NCBI GenBank assembly: GCA_009733775.1
Contig: WOGZ01000052.1
Location: 1-64,000, forward strand
Reading direction: 5' to 3'
Length of the DNA: 64,000 nucleotides
Source of the DNA: Alectoria sarmentosa
Lineage: Eukaryota > Ascomycota > Lecanoromycetes > Lecanorales > Parmeliaceae
The notes below the pieces were generated by a model. The model saw only the letters and a list, made by a program, of their open reading frames with translations, ran no database searches and had not been told where the DNA came from. The first letter of the stretch is position 1. Each line of letters starts with the position of its first letter. A program made the position numbers and the translations under genes. Of the stretch, positions 12,119 to 22,118 are shown piece after piece.

Positions 12119-12737
12119 GTAGAGTAGAGGACGTAAGCGAGGTGGAGTACTCTATTCTATTGGTATCGTATGCACAGGCGTTTTAAAGTCGAACTGAATC
12201 GAATATCATCAAACGGAATTGAGAACAACTAAAAACAACATCGACAACGACAACGACAACGACAACCATAACCACAACCACAAAGGGCTAGATGGAAGGC
12301 AGGTGCGAGAGGAAAGGGAAGCTCCAATCGTGCTGTTTTGTGGTGTTTTTTGAGCTGTGATGGGATTCGGGGTTTGGATGTTGATTTTGATATTGATATT
12401 GATGGGGTGGGTAGCTGAGAGGTTGGTAGGAGAAGAAGGAAGGAAGTGGGAGATGGGATATGGGCCGTTGAGGACAGGTTTTTGGTGTATTACTTTTTGA
12501 ACTGGTATTCCGCATGTCTGTTTTGGAGGATCAGATTTCAGGATCACGGTCCTCAAAATGCTGTGCTTTTCCGGATCAATCAGCCAACCCCTCTACTTCG
12601 CAGCAGAACTGACATAAATGAAGTTCTTATCATTCATTTGGGGAACATCTCCTTTCGCTATCAACCAATGGTAGTCAGCAACCAGACCGTGTCCCGAGAT
12701 TGTTTCTTCTCATACCACCTATGCCTTTCCCACCCCC
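12119..12737. other. Intergenic DNA with CAACGA/CAACCA simple repeat
   Basis: A short CAACGA/CAACCA-type array is at 12236-12283. ORFs here are low-complexity shadows. The 3' end of the minus-strand SDR-deacetylase gene begins at 12738. Confidence 0.6.
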
Positions 12738-14843
12738 CTACCTCCCCTTTACCGCCCCAGCCCTCCACTCCCTCGCAATATCCTCGTACCTCCAAAACTC
12801 CACTCCCTCCCACTCCTTCAACCACTTGATCATCCTCTCCACCATCCCGGCCACATGCGCCATGCCGCTACAATCCGGATGCAATGTCAATGGAAACACG
12901 AAATCCCCTCCCTCGTCCTTCCCCCCTGATCCATTCTCCCACAGCCACTCAAAGCGATCTTTCCACATCTGCTCGATGAGACGCACGTCAACGTAGCCGT
13001 GGGAGTTTGGGACGTGGGGTAAGTAGGAGAGTGGCGTCATGTCTTCCATGTACCAATTGCAAGGGATTTCGATGAGCGAGGTGGCAGTAGCGGCGGCGGT
13101 TGGGATGGGGGTGGGGTGCATCCAGGTTGCAGCGGGTTTGGAGAAGTCAGGAGGTTGGATCTGCGTGTCGAGGGGAGCCAGATACGGTTGGGAGTCGTGG
13201 GCGCAGAGGGAGGTGTCTGTTTGGGTCAGTTGTTAGTTGAGAAACATGGTAGAGAAGGTTAGTTGAGTGTAGATGGTTCGTTAAACGCACCGTAAGAGAA
13301 GCCGTGCTCTACTAGAAGCTTTATCGTTGATTCACGTATTTGGTACAATGGAGCTCGGTAACCGACAGGCTTCTTGCCTGTCAACTCTGTAGCTAAGTCA
13401 ATGCACTTCTCAAGGACTTCTTTCTCTTGCTGCTCTGTCATTTGATATGCGCCCTAGATTTTCGTTATGGGAGATTCCTAGGGTAGATTGGATTGTCGTA
13501 CCTCGTGCGAATATCCGTGCAAAGCAACCTCGCAACCAGAATCCTTGATGGCTTTGGCAGCTTCAGGGAATGTTTCCATAGAGTGCCCTGGTACAAACCA
13601 TGTCACCTTGTCAGCAATTTCATGCTTCTTGAACAGCTTTACTAAGCGAGTCACTCCAATATTGCCGGCAAAGAATCCCTGCGAGTAATCCGCTTTATTA
13701 TTAGCATCATCCTTGCCTGTGCCCAGAAGGCCGGATATAGCATCGAAATCCACGGAAAGTGCTACTTGCACTTTTCGTTTCAAAGTTTGTGGCGTCGTCT
13801 CTGATGGATCCTGCTCCGGTTGCGACGCTGATAACGAGGTCACTGAATTCGATGTTGAATCGCGGTGCTTTAGGACGTCTGACGTCCCCGGTTCCTTCCA
13901 GATCAATCGGCCTTCCATTCCTCCATCGACACTAAGACACTCCCCGGATATATGTCCCGCTGCGCGATGTGAGGCAAGGAAAGCCATTGCATATGCGACG
14001 TCTTCCGGTTTGGCAATCTTCCGAAGGGGTACGCTTTCGCAAAAACTTGTCAGTTCAACTGCGTGGATAGAGTAAATTGCATCGCCAAGTAACGTGGCTG
14101 AAATACTTACGTAGCTTCTGCCTCTGCCCACATTTCCTTTGGGTCGTCGAGTCTCCCTTCGATCAGAGGCGTGTCGACCCAGCCAGGAGCAACAGCATTG
14201 ATTCTCGCTTTGCTGTTAAGCCTAACGATCTCGTTCTTGACACCACGCACAAGCCCATACTGCAAGCCAGCCTTGCCTGAGGCGTACTCGGTATGCCCCG
14301 CTTGACCGAATTTGCCAGTCTCGCTACCTGTGACCACAATGGCAAGGTTATCCAACCCCTTGCCACCTTCTTTCTGGGATACAGCGGCCGACTGTAAAAA
14401 GTGTTTGATGGTAAGGAAGGTGCCTCGGATGTTGACATTGTATACCTCTTGCCAAAGCTCCAAGGGTATCTCCCAAATGGGATACTCATGACTCTCATCC
14501 GTGATACCCGCATTGGCTATTAGTATATTGATTGGGCCATGGTGGTCACGGGCACTCTTCATGCAAGCCTTGATGGAATCCTCGTTCGAGATGTCCCCTT
14601 GAACTGAGTGGAGGGTACCGTCGAGAGTCAAAGGAGGACCGTCAATAGGTTTGCGATCGTGAGCTGTAACTTTGCAGCCTTGGGCTAGGAATTAGATGAA
14701 TCAGTATATCGGTTGCTCAAGGGGAGGGTCGACTCGTACTCACACAAAAACTCCCTCACCGCTTGGCTCCCAATGCCTCCAGCCGCTCCAGTAATGAAGA
14801 CATGGAGGCCTTGGAGTGCGAGAAATGATGTAGTGCCTGACAT
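12738..14843 (-). CDS. SDR dehydrogenase fused to polysaccharide-deacetylase/cyclic-imidase-like domain
   Basis: Model: complement(join(12738..13216, 13291..13453, 13502..14045, 14111..14684, 14744..14843)), 619 aa, in phase. Residues 1 to about 265 are a classical short-chain dehydrogenase: TGAAGGIG (18-25), NAG (about 91), catalytic Ser154, Tyr167 and Lys171 in YASGK, then a C-terminal SVDGG. After a polar linker, residues from about 310 form a NodB-type deacetylase domain with SVDFDAISG (metal Asp about 324-326) and HGYSHE (His401, His405), ending FPLTLHPDCSGMAH. The third exon encodes both the SDR C-terminus and DFD without a break, so the fusion is seen directly. There is no signal peptide, so it should act in the cytosol, as do HpPgdA/cyclic-imidase relatives. 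It is divergent from the permease at 15576, which suggests linked uptake and breakdown (inference). The substrate is unknown. Confidence 0.88.
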
Positions 14844-15575
14844 CAAGTCGGCAGTGAGGGGCCTTCAATTCATGATATTGAAAAGAGACAACGAAATCAA
14901 TACCAGCAGTGTAAGGAGGATGCACAGGGACTCGGAGGGGAATTCTTGGTATTGGCCTTGTAACGATTGGTGGACTTGTTCCTCGATCCCCTCAGGACAC
15001 GACGAAGCCTACCCAGCTCAACTGCTGGTCTTCCGTCACCAGACCTTCCTCGTTGGGCAAGTGTTGCGAATTGCTTGATTAGCCCCGACATGATGTGTCG
15101 ACAGAGCCAGTCGCAAGGAGAGTAAGAGGGTGAATCTCTTCTTCGCACTGCATGCTTGAGCTGAATTACGATTAGACTCACGGAGTTGCACTCAATGGCG
15201 CGCACTGAGAAAGGTGGGTTACATTGATCTCTCACGCATGGAAACCTCCTCCGTTGCTTGAGCTGGCGTAAGGCGACATTTGGCTACACTAGCTGTCATG
15301 AGCTAGCGTAAAATAGGGGCCGAGCGGGCCGGCGACGATAGCAAATGTGCACAATCTTGCCTGAGAGCCTGAGTAAAGTACATCCTGTACTGCCGAATGC
15401 AAGACCGATCCTATGTACCTATAAGTACCTATAGGTATTCATCCTTTCCTCCAATCGTCCACTTATCGGCTGTCTTATCCTCCCTTCGAGCACATATACA
15501 ACATGGCCTCCCCTGCCCTGCCGACCATGCGCTCAATCAGCCCACTATTGAGCCAGCACAACCTTTCAAGCCTCC
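14844..15575. promoter_or_regulatory. Shared divergent promoter region
   Basis: 732 bp separate the start codons of the SDR-deacetylase gene (minus) and the permease gene (plus). No credible ORF crosses it. It holds the palindromic site at 15416-15437. Co-regulation of the two genes is inferred from the geometry. Confidence 0.6.
15416..15437. promoter_or_regulatory. Overlapping palindromic site TACCTATAGGTA
   Basis: TACCTATAGGTA (15426-15437) is a perfect 12-bp palindrome. It overlaps a near-copy, TACCTATAAGTA (15416-15427), 10 bp upstream. The site lies about 140 bp before the permease ATG in the shared promoter and is a candidate binding site for a dimeric regulator. The regulator is not identified. 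Confidence 0.4.
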
Positions 15576-17572
15576 ATGGAAGACACGGAGAAAAACACTG
15601 CTGGGCAAGACTACCATCTAGACCTAAGCTTGGGTGCCACGACTGAAATCGTCAACGTTGGAGGCCACAAGCAAGAGCTGGAGAGGAATTTCAGTCTACT
15701 GAGTGTTAGTGCCGTCGGCATCGTCAACGGCAGCACCTGGGCTGCCTTGGGCGGAAGCATTGTTGGTCTTTCCCTGACACGAAAGCTTACCATGAGGACT
15801 CGTACTGAGCAGCTGCTATCAGGCTGTAGCAATTTCGAATGGAGGACCGCCTGGTGTCATATACGAATTGTACGGGCCACTTTCTCCTCAGCCAAGTCAT
15901 TGCTGACATATCATCTCAGCATTGCCGTCTCAATCTTCTATGGCCTTATAGCCGCATCCCTCGCGGAGCTCGCATCCGCCATCCCCTCTTCAGGAGGAGT
16001 CTACCATTGGGCTTCGGTCACGGCCGGCAAATATGGCCGAGTCTGCGGCTTCTTTGCTGGGTTCTGGAACTTCTTCGCATGGTGAGCACATATACAAGAA
16101 CTATGAAGTCGGAATTGACAAGACGAAAGGATATTTGCAGCAGCTTCGACCTCTGCTATCATTGGTGAGTTGAGGAGAATCCAAATCATCATCGAGATGC
16201 TGAGACCCCCAAGGCAACCAGACTGTTCAGATGTACGCCACGTATCATCCCGAGTTCCAAGCAAAGGTACGAAAACGCGATCACGTACCTGGATTTGTTA
16301 TGGCTGATATCCTCCCCAGTCTTGGCACGTCTTCGTCTGCTGTACGTATTTTCGGAGTCCATCTTCCCTCTTTTGAACTAAATATTGAGTCTTGAGACAT
16401 GTCTTGGGAGCTTTCACTCTCTAGAAGTGTTTCAAGGCTCGTCATACCCCCTTAAACAAGCAAGACTGACTCCGAATCATAATCCAGACCTCATCGTGAC
16501 TTGGTGCTGCTGCTGCATTGTGCTCTTTGCCAATCGTGCCCTTCCTGCGCTCAACAACTTTGGCCTATTCTTCATCCTCGGCGGGGTCTTTATCACCATT
16601 GTGGTGTGCGCAGCTATGCCTGGTACCGGTGGAAGACCCTTGCATGCATCACCCGCTTTTGTCTTCAAGGATTGGTCTGCAGATATCGGATATTCGTCCA
16701 ATGGCTTCGTATTTCTGATGGGCATGCTCAACGGAGCCTACGCAATAGGAACGCCGGACTGCGTCTCTCATCTCGCAGAGGAGATTCCAAGGCCAGAGAT
16801 CAATATTCCCAAGGCCATCGCTGCTCAAATGATGATCGGCTTCGCCACTGCTCTGTGCTACATGATCGCCATTTTTTTTGCAGTGAATAATCTAAGCGCA
16901 GTACTCTCCGGTTCCTCGACTTTTCCACTTGCTGAAGTTTACCGGCAAGCCACAGGTTCTCAAGCCGGTACGGTCGGCTTGTTGGTCGTCATCTTCTTGG
17001 TCTCATTCTGCGCCACCATTGACGCCTACATCGCAGCTGGGCGTACCCTATGGGCTTTGGCTCGCGACAACGCTACCCCTTTCGGGACCTTTATAGGCCG
17101 CGTTAATCCTCGTTGGAGAAATCCATTCAACGCAACGTTTGTTTGCGGCTGTATATGTACAGTCTTGGGTTGCATATACGTCGGTTCCACAACCGCTTTC
17201 AACGCATTCGTAGGCTCCTTCGTGCTCCTATCTTCAAGTTCCTATCTTGCCGCTATTCTGCCCCATCTCCTCTCTCGAAGATCGAACGTCACGCCGGGTC
17301 CTTTCTGGATGAGCGGACTTCTGGGCTACTCAATTCATGGCATTTCGTGCTCGTACATTGCGGTCTTTATCGTTATATTTTGCTTCCCATACGCGCTTCC
17401 AGTACAGGCAAGCAATATGAACTACTCGTGTGTGATCATAGGCGGATTGACCGTCCTCGTGTCGGCTGTTTGGGTGTTCAAAGGAAGGAAGGGGTATAAA
17501 GGACCTCAGGCACTGAATTATAGGGGACGTAAGGTTGAATCTGTCCTCGTGGAGAAAGTAGATGAGGCGTGA
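15576..17572 (+). CDS. APC-superfamily amino-acid/GABA/choline permease
   Basis: Proton-coupled plasma-membrane importer of the fungal amino acid/choline transporter group (Uga4/Hnm1-like). Model: join(15576..15761, 15823..15869, 15920..16081, 16130..16164, 16214..16266, 16320..16341, 16488..17572), 529 aa, with six introns and every phase consistent. Family motifs in order: VGIVNGSTWAALGGSI (TM1), NGGPPGVIYEF, SLAELASAIPSSGGVYHWA, GFFAGFWNFFAW, STSAIIGNQTV, FANRALPALNNF and PDCVSHLAEEIPRPEINIPKA. About twelve membrane segments are expected. The 47-, 35-, 53- and 22-nt exons are easily missed by gene callers, so automated models of this locus may be truncated. Divergent pairing with the SDR-deacetylase suggests it imports that enzyme's substrate or a precursor (inference). 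Choline, GABA and other amines cannot be told apart. Confidence 0.9.
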
Positions 17573-17991
17573 TACAATGATCGTTGGGGCCACGGTCACG
17601 TAGTGAGGTTTATTCAAACATTCTGACCGGGGTTTTGAAAAACCATTGCAACTAATGGCCTCCTCTTTAGCCGTCAATGCAGTCTGTGAATTTCGAGTTC
17701 CGACAAATATAGAGGTACTATCTTGATCTTTAGCTACTTATGTTACTACCAGGAGTTTACAGTTGTAGCTGCCATCTTCCATCCGGCACAAAGAGAAGTG
17801 TGGCCTATCTCAACAGTGTCGTTGTCGATGAACAAAGAATTTTCCTATTCAGTGCTCGACACTGGCATGGAGGATTCGTGGCTTTTTCATGAGTTCTCGC
17901 TCTTCTCTCTTCTTCCTTCCCTTCCATAAACACAGACTCGCCAATTCTCCTCAACAGCCAAGCAAGCCCACGAAATCGATCTCAACTCACA
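17573..17991. other. Intergenic DNA, permease 3' end to 18-kb gene
   Basis: No ORF with coding character. A CT-rich tract just before 17930 probably belongs to the promoter or leader of the gene at 17992. Confidence 0.5.
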
Positions 17992-18579
17992 ATGAGCACC
18001 GCCTTTGCCACGCCTCTTGGCCATCTCGTACGCCCAGAACACATGCTGAACCCCAAACTTGGTTTCTCCGAACAGCAACAGCAGCATTACCTTCGAGGCT
18101 GCAGCGGTCTCTGGGAAATTATTCGAACAAATCCCGAGGAATCCGTGCTGTTTCAAAAGGCTTATAGAAAGCTAGTTGCACTGACGATATTCCTGATGGC
18201 CAGAATGAAAGCGGCGCAAGCTGCCAGCCGCCGCGTGGCACCGTCTCCAGAGAATCCGATCCAGACTCTCATCCAGCAGACCTCAGGTGCGCGCCCCATC
18301 CCTAGCTGGTCTGATTTTGAAGCAGGTATCTCTCCCTTCCACGAGCGGGCTCAGAGCTCCACGTCGGATGAGAGCATGTTGGAGATTTCGTTCGGCAGCT
18401 TCGATGCGAAGGATAAGTTGACGGAAGAGAATGTATCTGTGGCGCTGACGTTTCTTGGTTGCGATGTCATGTCTACGACTGCAGATGAGATTGAGGCTGT
18501 GTGGGTTCTGCTGGACGTTCAGGGAGGTACTCGTGGGGAGCTGGAGGAGTATTTGCATTCGGCATCTCGCCGAGGGTGA
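17992..18579 (+). CDS. Hypothetical protein, 195 aa
   Basis: Uninterrupted ORF with ordinary codon use and a pyrimidine/CA-rich leader before its ATG. The N-terminal half is predicted helical and charged (GLWEIIRTNPEESVLFQ, then AYRKLVALTIFLMARMK at about residues 57-73). The C-terminal half is acidic (DESMLEISFGSFDAKDKL). There is no signal peptide and no clear membrane segment. I do not recognise the family. Its length, composition and isolation from other frames support a real intronless gene. Confidence 0.55.
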   Translation: MSTAFATPLGHLVRPEHMLNPKLGFSEQQQQHYLRGCSGLWEIIRTNPEESVLFQKAYRKLVALTIFLMARMKAAQAASRRVAPSPENPIQTLIQQTSGARPIPSWSDFEAGISPFHERAQSSTSDESMLEISFGSFDAKDKLTEENVSVALTFLGCDVMSTTADEIEAVWVLLDVQGGTRGELEEYLHSASRRG

Positions 18580-19226
18580 TCTATATTGGGGGGGTCAGAG
18601 ATTGTCAGATGGAAGTGGACAGCTAGAGAAGTATCTCTGTGCAAGTGTTTGTTTTGATGCTATTTATTCATCAGGATGTAGCGAATTGGTGCCGGTGGAG
18701 AATACTACACTCTTTTCAGGCTGACTTTTGATTCTAATTAGAAACGAGAGGGGAAATGGTTGGAATTCAAGGAACTCGATCATACTCTCGATTCATTTAT
18801 ACCCGTAGCGTACAGTACCCGATCTTGGCCGCACCGAGAGGAAGATCGCTTACTGGTCATACACTCGCGCATACGCCACATATGCGTGCTGCGAAAATTG
18901 GGCAAGCAATGGGCGATTGCTAAGCTTTCTGGGTTGTCGTAAAGAAACTCCATGGGCTATCCACATGAGCCGTTCTTGCTTAATTGCGTTGCTTGGTTCC
19001 GGCAGCAGTCCCGAAATGTGGGCAGAATGAAATCAAGAGACGTGCACACCGGGGCAGACATGCGGCTGAGAGGATACGCACCGGCCTGTGACAGAACTTA
19101 GTATTGATAGCCTCGCCTATGAAAGGGAACATTGACGCATCCGACAAATACACGCGCAGCAGCGACCGGATGGTAAGCACAAGACCGATGGCAAATTCGC
19201 CTTTCTGTATACTTTCGACTCAATGA
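18580..19226. other. Intergenic DNA
   Basis: Only short shadow ORFs on both strands. No motif, RNA gene or repeat was recognised. Confidence 0.5.
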
Positions 19227-19883
19227 TTGAATGTTCATCTGAAGATGAAGAATGTTGCTCTACATTACATCTCCCCGTTTATTCAGATCACAACTCACGT
19301 TACTGCCGCACCACCTATCACATCCCCACCGTTGACACTACTCAACGGAAATATGCTGGATAATCTGACCTTGTCCGCTAACAACGCCACACCGCAGACT
19401 ACTCTCGGGTAAGTAAACCGCAGACACAAATTGTCCATTCTGACGCCCCCCCCCACCCCCTCTCTTCTCCTCCTCTCCCAGCATCGCACCCCCGCCAACC
19501 CCTTTCGCGTCCCCGTCCCCAACACAAACCTCCTCCTCACAGTCTCGTATACGGCCTACATCCACGACCGCATCGAGTACTGGGTCCGCGAGGCCATTCG
19601 AAAGGCCTGCGACGACGTCTACCAACACCAACGGTCCGAGTCCACCGCCGACTCCATACCCGACGCGTCGGTCAAGTGGGACGGCAATCCCGACGCCCTA
19701 GCCGCCGTCAGCACGGATATCGAATTGGCGCCGCAGCGTAATCTCACCTGGGGCATGTTCACGGATCGCCTTGGGGTGGTCAGTTGGTTCGCGGTGGTTT
19801 ATCCGGAGTGGGATTTTGCTTTCGAGGTGGAGGGTTGGGGGGTGGTGGGGAGTTGTGGGCAATGCCGCATGGGGACGCGCTGA
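19227..19883 (+). CDS. Single-domain 'PVPNT' family protein; frame between exons unresolved
   Basis: The clear coding part is 19482-19883. It begins NPFRVPVPNTNLLLT, continues with a helical IEYWVREAIRKACDD segment, then NLTWGMFTDRL and ends FAFEVEGWGVVG. This has the same order of landmarks as each repeat of the four-repeat protein at 32876-35026, so the two are paralogs. A likely 5' exon (19227-19408) reads ITSPPLTLLNGNMLDNLTLS and ends at a GTAAGT donor; a CCAG acceptor lies at 19481. That canonical join is out of frame with the conserved domain. Either there is a real frameshift (pseudogene), an error near the C5 run at about 19489, or a different 5' exon. Function is unknown; secretion is suggested only by the paralog. 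Confidence 0.5.
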
Positions 19884-19884
19884 T

Positions 19885-19922
19885 GGGGATTGGTGGTGGT
19901 GGTGGTGGTGGGGGGGGGGGGG
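19885..19922. repeat. (TGG)n/poly-G tract
   Basis: GGTGGTGGT-type repeats run into a G12 homopolymer just after the stop of the 19.5-kb gene. It is prone to sequencing error. Confidence 0.85.
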
Positions 19923-20818
19923 TTGGTTTCGTCTGCTGGACGAGAGGGCGCCATGGATTTTGATTGTGAGTCTTTCTGTTGAGATGCTGTCGAATCGGGA
20001 GCTATGCACTGAGACGAAAACTATTGAGATGGCTGCTTCTTTTTCCTTCCCACTAACGTCATTACCCTGCATTCCATTACTGCAATATTTATTGTACATG
20101 CTTTGGTTGCTCTTACAATTAACGAGCAGCAGGGGCCCAAGGAGCCAAGCCGCAAAAAGACCCAAAAAAAAAAAAAAGGCAGCGCCTTTTAGGAAGCAGA
20201 CCATTACATGTCTAGATTTTCAACACCCATTTCATTCCGTGTCATTCAAAAAGTGGAAGTACGCGTCAATGAATGGACTCGAATGCAAACCTCACGCCTC
20301 AGGAGCAGAAGCAGATGAGCAACTGTCGCACCTCCCCCCTCCTAAAAAACCGGCGTTGTTGTTGTTGTTGTTGTTATTGTTGTTGTTGTTGGAAAGCCCT
20401 CGTCTTCTCGTCTCTTTGTTTGTTTGTTTTGTTTGTTTTGTTTTGCGAAATCGCTGTTGCTCCTTTCTTGTTCTGTTCTTCGAACAGTTTTGTGAAAGAG
20501 ATGGCCTGCATGTGTATGAAAGATGAAAGGGTGTTTGTTCGTTCGCTTCGAACAGAACAAGGAGTTCTTTTTTATTCATTATTCGGGCTTTCAACGCAGG
20601 CTGGATATTTGGACATAAGGACCATGCATACATACATACATACATCGAGTCCGTGTGCTGTGTGCTGTGTTTATTTGGATGGAGATTGTATACACAGTAC
20701 ATACACACATCACATCACACCATTCTATTTCCTCGTTTCCAATATCCCATAATCTACATCTACATATACATATACATATATACAACCCCCCCCCCCCCCC
20801 CCTCAAACAACAACAACA
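19923..20818. other. Intergenic DNA rich in simple repeats
   Basis: Contains a poly-A run (about 20163-20177), a (GTT)n array (20355-20391), TTTG/TTTTG repeats (about 20420-20450), (CATA)n (about 20627-20645), (ACATAT)n and a long poly-C tract (about 20787-20804). ORFs through these are low-complexity artefacts. Confidence 0.7.
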
Positions 20819-21739
20819 ATGACATCCCCCCAAAACGCCCTCCTCCCCATCCTCGCCCCCCTCCCCGTAATCGGCACCAAGCGTAAACCCACCCGCCGCG
20901 ACCTCCGCGACCGCGACGTCCAGCAACCCCTGCGCGGCCTCCCCCCCCCCACCGATCCGGACCCGGACTCCCAACTCCTCCTCCTCCTCCGCCGCGCCGC
21001 GCTCAACGTCGAGCAGGCGGCGCTCAAAGTCCGGCAGAGCATCCTGGACATGGAACCTGTTTCTGCGGAGCGCGGTAGTTTGATGATGCTTAGGGGCCCT
21101 GAGGTAGATGGTGAGGTAGATGATGGTGATGATGATGGTGAGGAGGTGTTGGATGAGGGGGAAGCGAGGGTCATGGAAGATGCGTTCATCGCCAAGGTGA
21201 GGGGGGTTCAGGTCGCGGAGGTGGCGGCGGAGAGGACGAGGAGGGCGGAGAGGACGAGGAGGGGGACGAGGAGGGGGAATAAGATGCAGGCGTTTGCGAA
21301 GAAGGTGAGAGCGGTCAAGGCGAGGAGGGCGTCAAAAGATGCTGCTGCTGCTGCTGCTGCTGCTGCGGGGCCGGCTTTTACTGATATGCAGCCTGGGACT
21401 ACGAGCGAACTGACGGTCGCGGAAGCGGCGCTGGCGCTGACGAACGCGCAGGCGGGGACGAGGGTCACGGCGGGGGATTTGAGAGGGAGGGGGATAAGGG
21501 AGATGATGATGGAAGAGGATGACGAGGAAGAGGTCAGGTATCGGTGGACGGTCGGCGGGAGGAGGAGGGTGGAAGAGGATGAGAGGACGAGAGAGTTGAC
21601 GGTGGCGGAGGCGGCGCTCGTGCTGACGAACATGCGGGCGGGGACGAGGGTGACGATGGAGGATTTGAGGACGGCGAGGGTGTTGGTCGATCTGTGGGAT
21701 TGTGCGGATACGTTTGAGTGGACTGTGGGGAATGTTTGA
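20819..21739 (+). CDS. Hypothetical protein with two tandem ~62-aa repeats, 306 aa
   Basis: Continuous 306-codon ORF with strong G-over-C strand bias in its second half. The N-terminal part is proline/arginine rich. The middle is very acidic (about residues 95-125, including DDGDDDGEE), then very basic and arginine rich, followed by an Ala9 run from (GCT)n. The C-terminal third contains two copies of one unit: ELTVAEAALALTNAQAGTRV... DLR ...YRWTVGG and ELTVAEAALVLTNMRAGTRV... DLR ...FEWTVGN. The copies are spaced 186 bp (62 codons) apart. Conservation of the protein unit while the DNA differs supports real coding. I recognise no family or function. The long overlapping minus-strand ORFs are compositional shadows. 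Confidence 0.6.
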   Translation: MTSPQNALLPILAPLPVIGTKRKPTRRDLRDRDVQQPLRGLPPPTDPDPDSQLLLLLRRAALNVEQAALKVRQSILDMEPVSAERGSLMMLRGPEVDGEVDDGDDDGEEVLDEGEARVMEDAFIAKVRGVQVAEVAAERTRRAERTRRGTRRGNKMQAFAKKVRAVKARRASKDAAAAAAAAAGPAFTDMQPGTTSELTVAEAALALTNAQAGTRVTAGDLRGRGIREMMMEEDDEEEVRYRWTVGGRRRVEEDERTRELTVAEAALVLTNMRAGTRVTMEDLRTARVLVDLWDCADTFEWTVGNV

Positions 21740-22118
21740 GTGGTTTTTGGGGGAGGGGGGGGGGGGCTTCGAAGGTGAGTTTTTTTTTTTTTTTTTTTGG
21801 ATAAGTAAGGCGTTTTGATTTGGATCGTTTCTGGCTGGTTTTGGAGAGTTTGTGTTGGTCGCGAATAGATTCAGCATCTTTCAACGTTCTGCTGGGGAAA
21901 TGGACTGAGAGCCATGACAGCTTCCCACCAAGAGGTTCAGGCTGGATCCCTAGCATATCTCAGCCGGCTATCACCCCATCATAAGCATACTCCATCTCAT
22001 TGACTTTTAGCAGAGCCAAATGCTGACCTTTGTAACCCTACACACTGACCTGCTCGAGCGCAGATTGGAGCAGCAATTTCACCCTGTACCATATCACGTG
22101 GAGTTCAAACCGAAAAGA
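21740..22118. other. Intergenic DNA between convergent genes
   Basis: Holds a G-rich tract (about 21753-21768) and a T18-type homopolymer (about 21779-21799). Otherwise nothing recognisable. Confidence 0.6.

Noticed and set aside
13253..13450. Separate small minus-strand genes for each piece of the deacetylase and SDR.
   Set aside because: Phases and splice sites join all five exons, and domain motifs continue across every junction.
20290..20710. ORFs with Asn, Leu or Cys runs.
   Set aside because: They are translations of the (GTT)n and neighbouring simple repeats.
21208..21956. Long minus-strand ORFs opposite the 306-aa ORF.
   Set aside because: They translate to Ser/Ala/Pro-rich low-complexity sequence, the expected shadow of the biased plus-strand gene.
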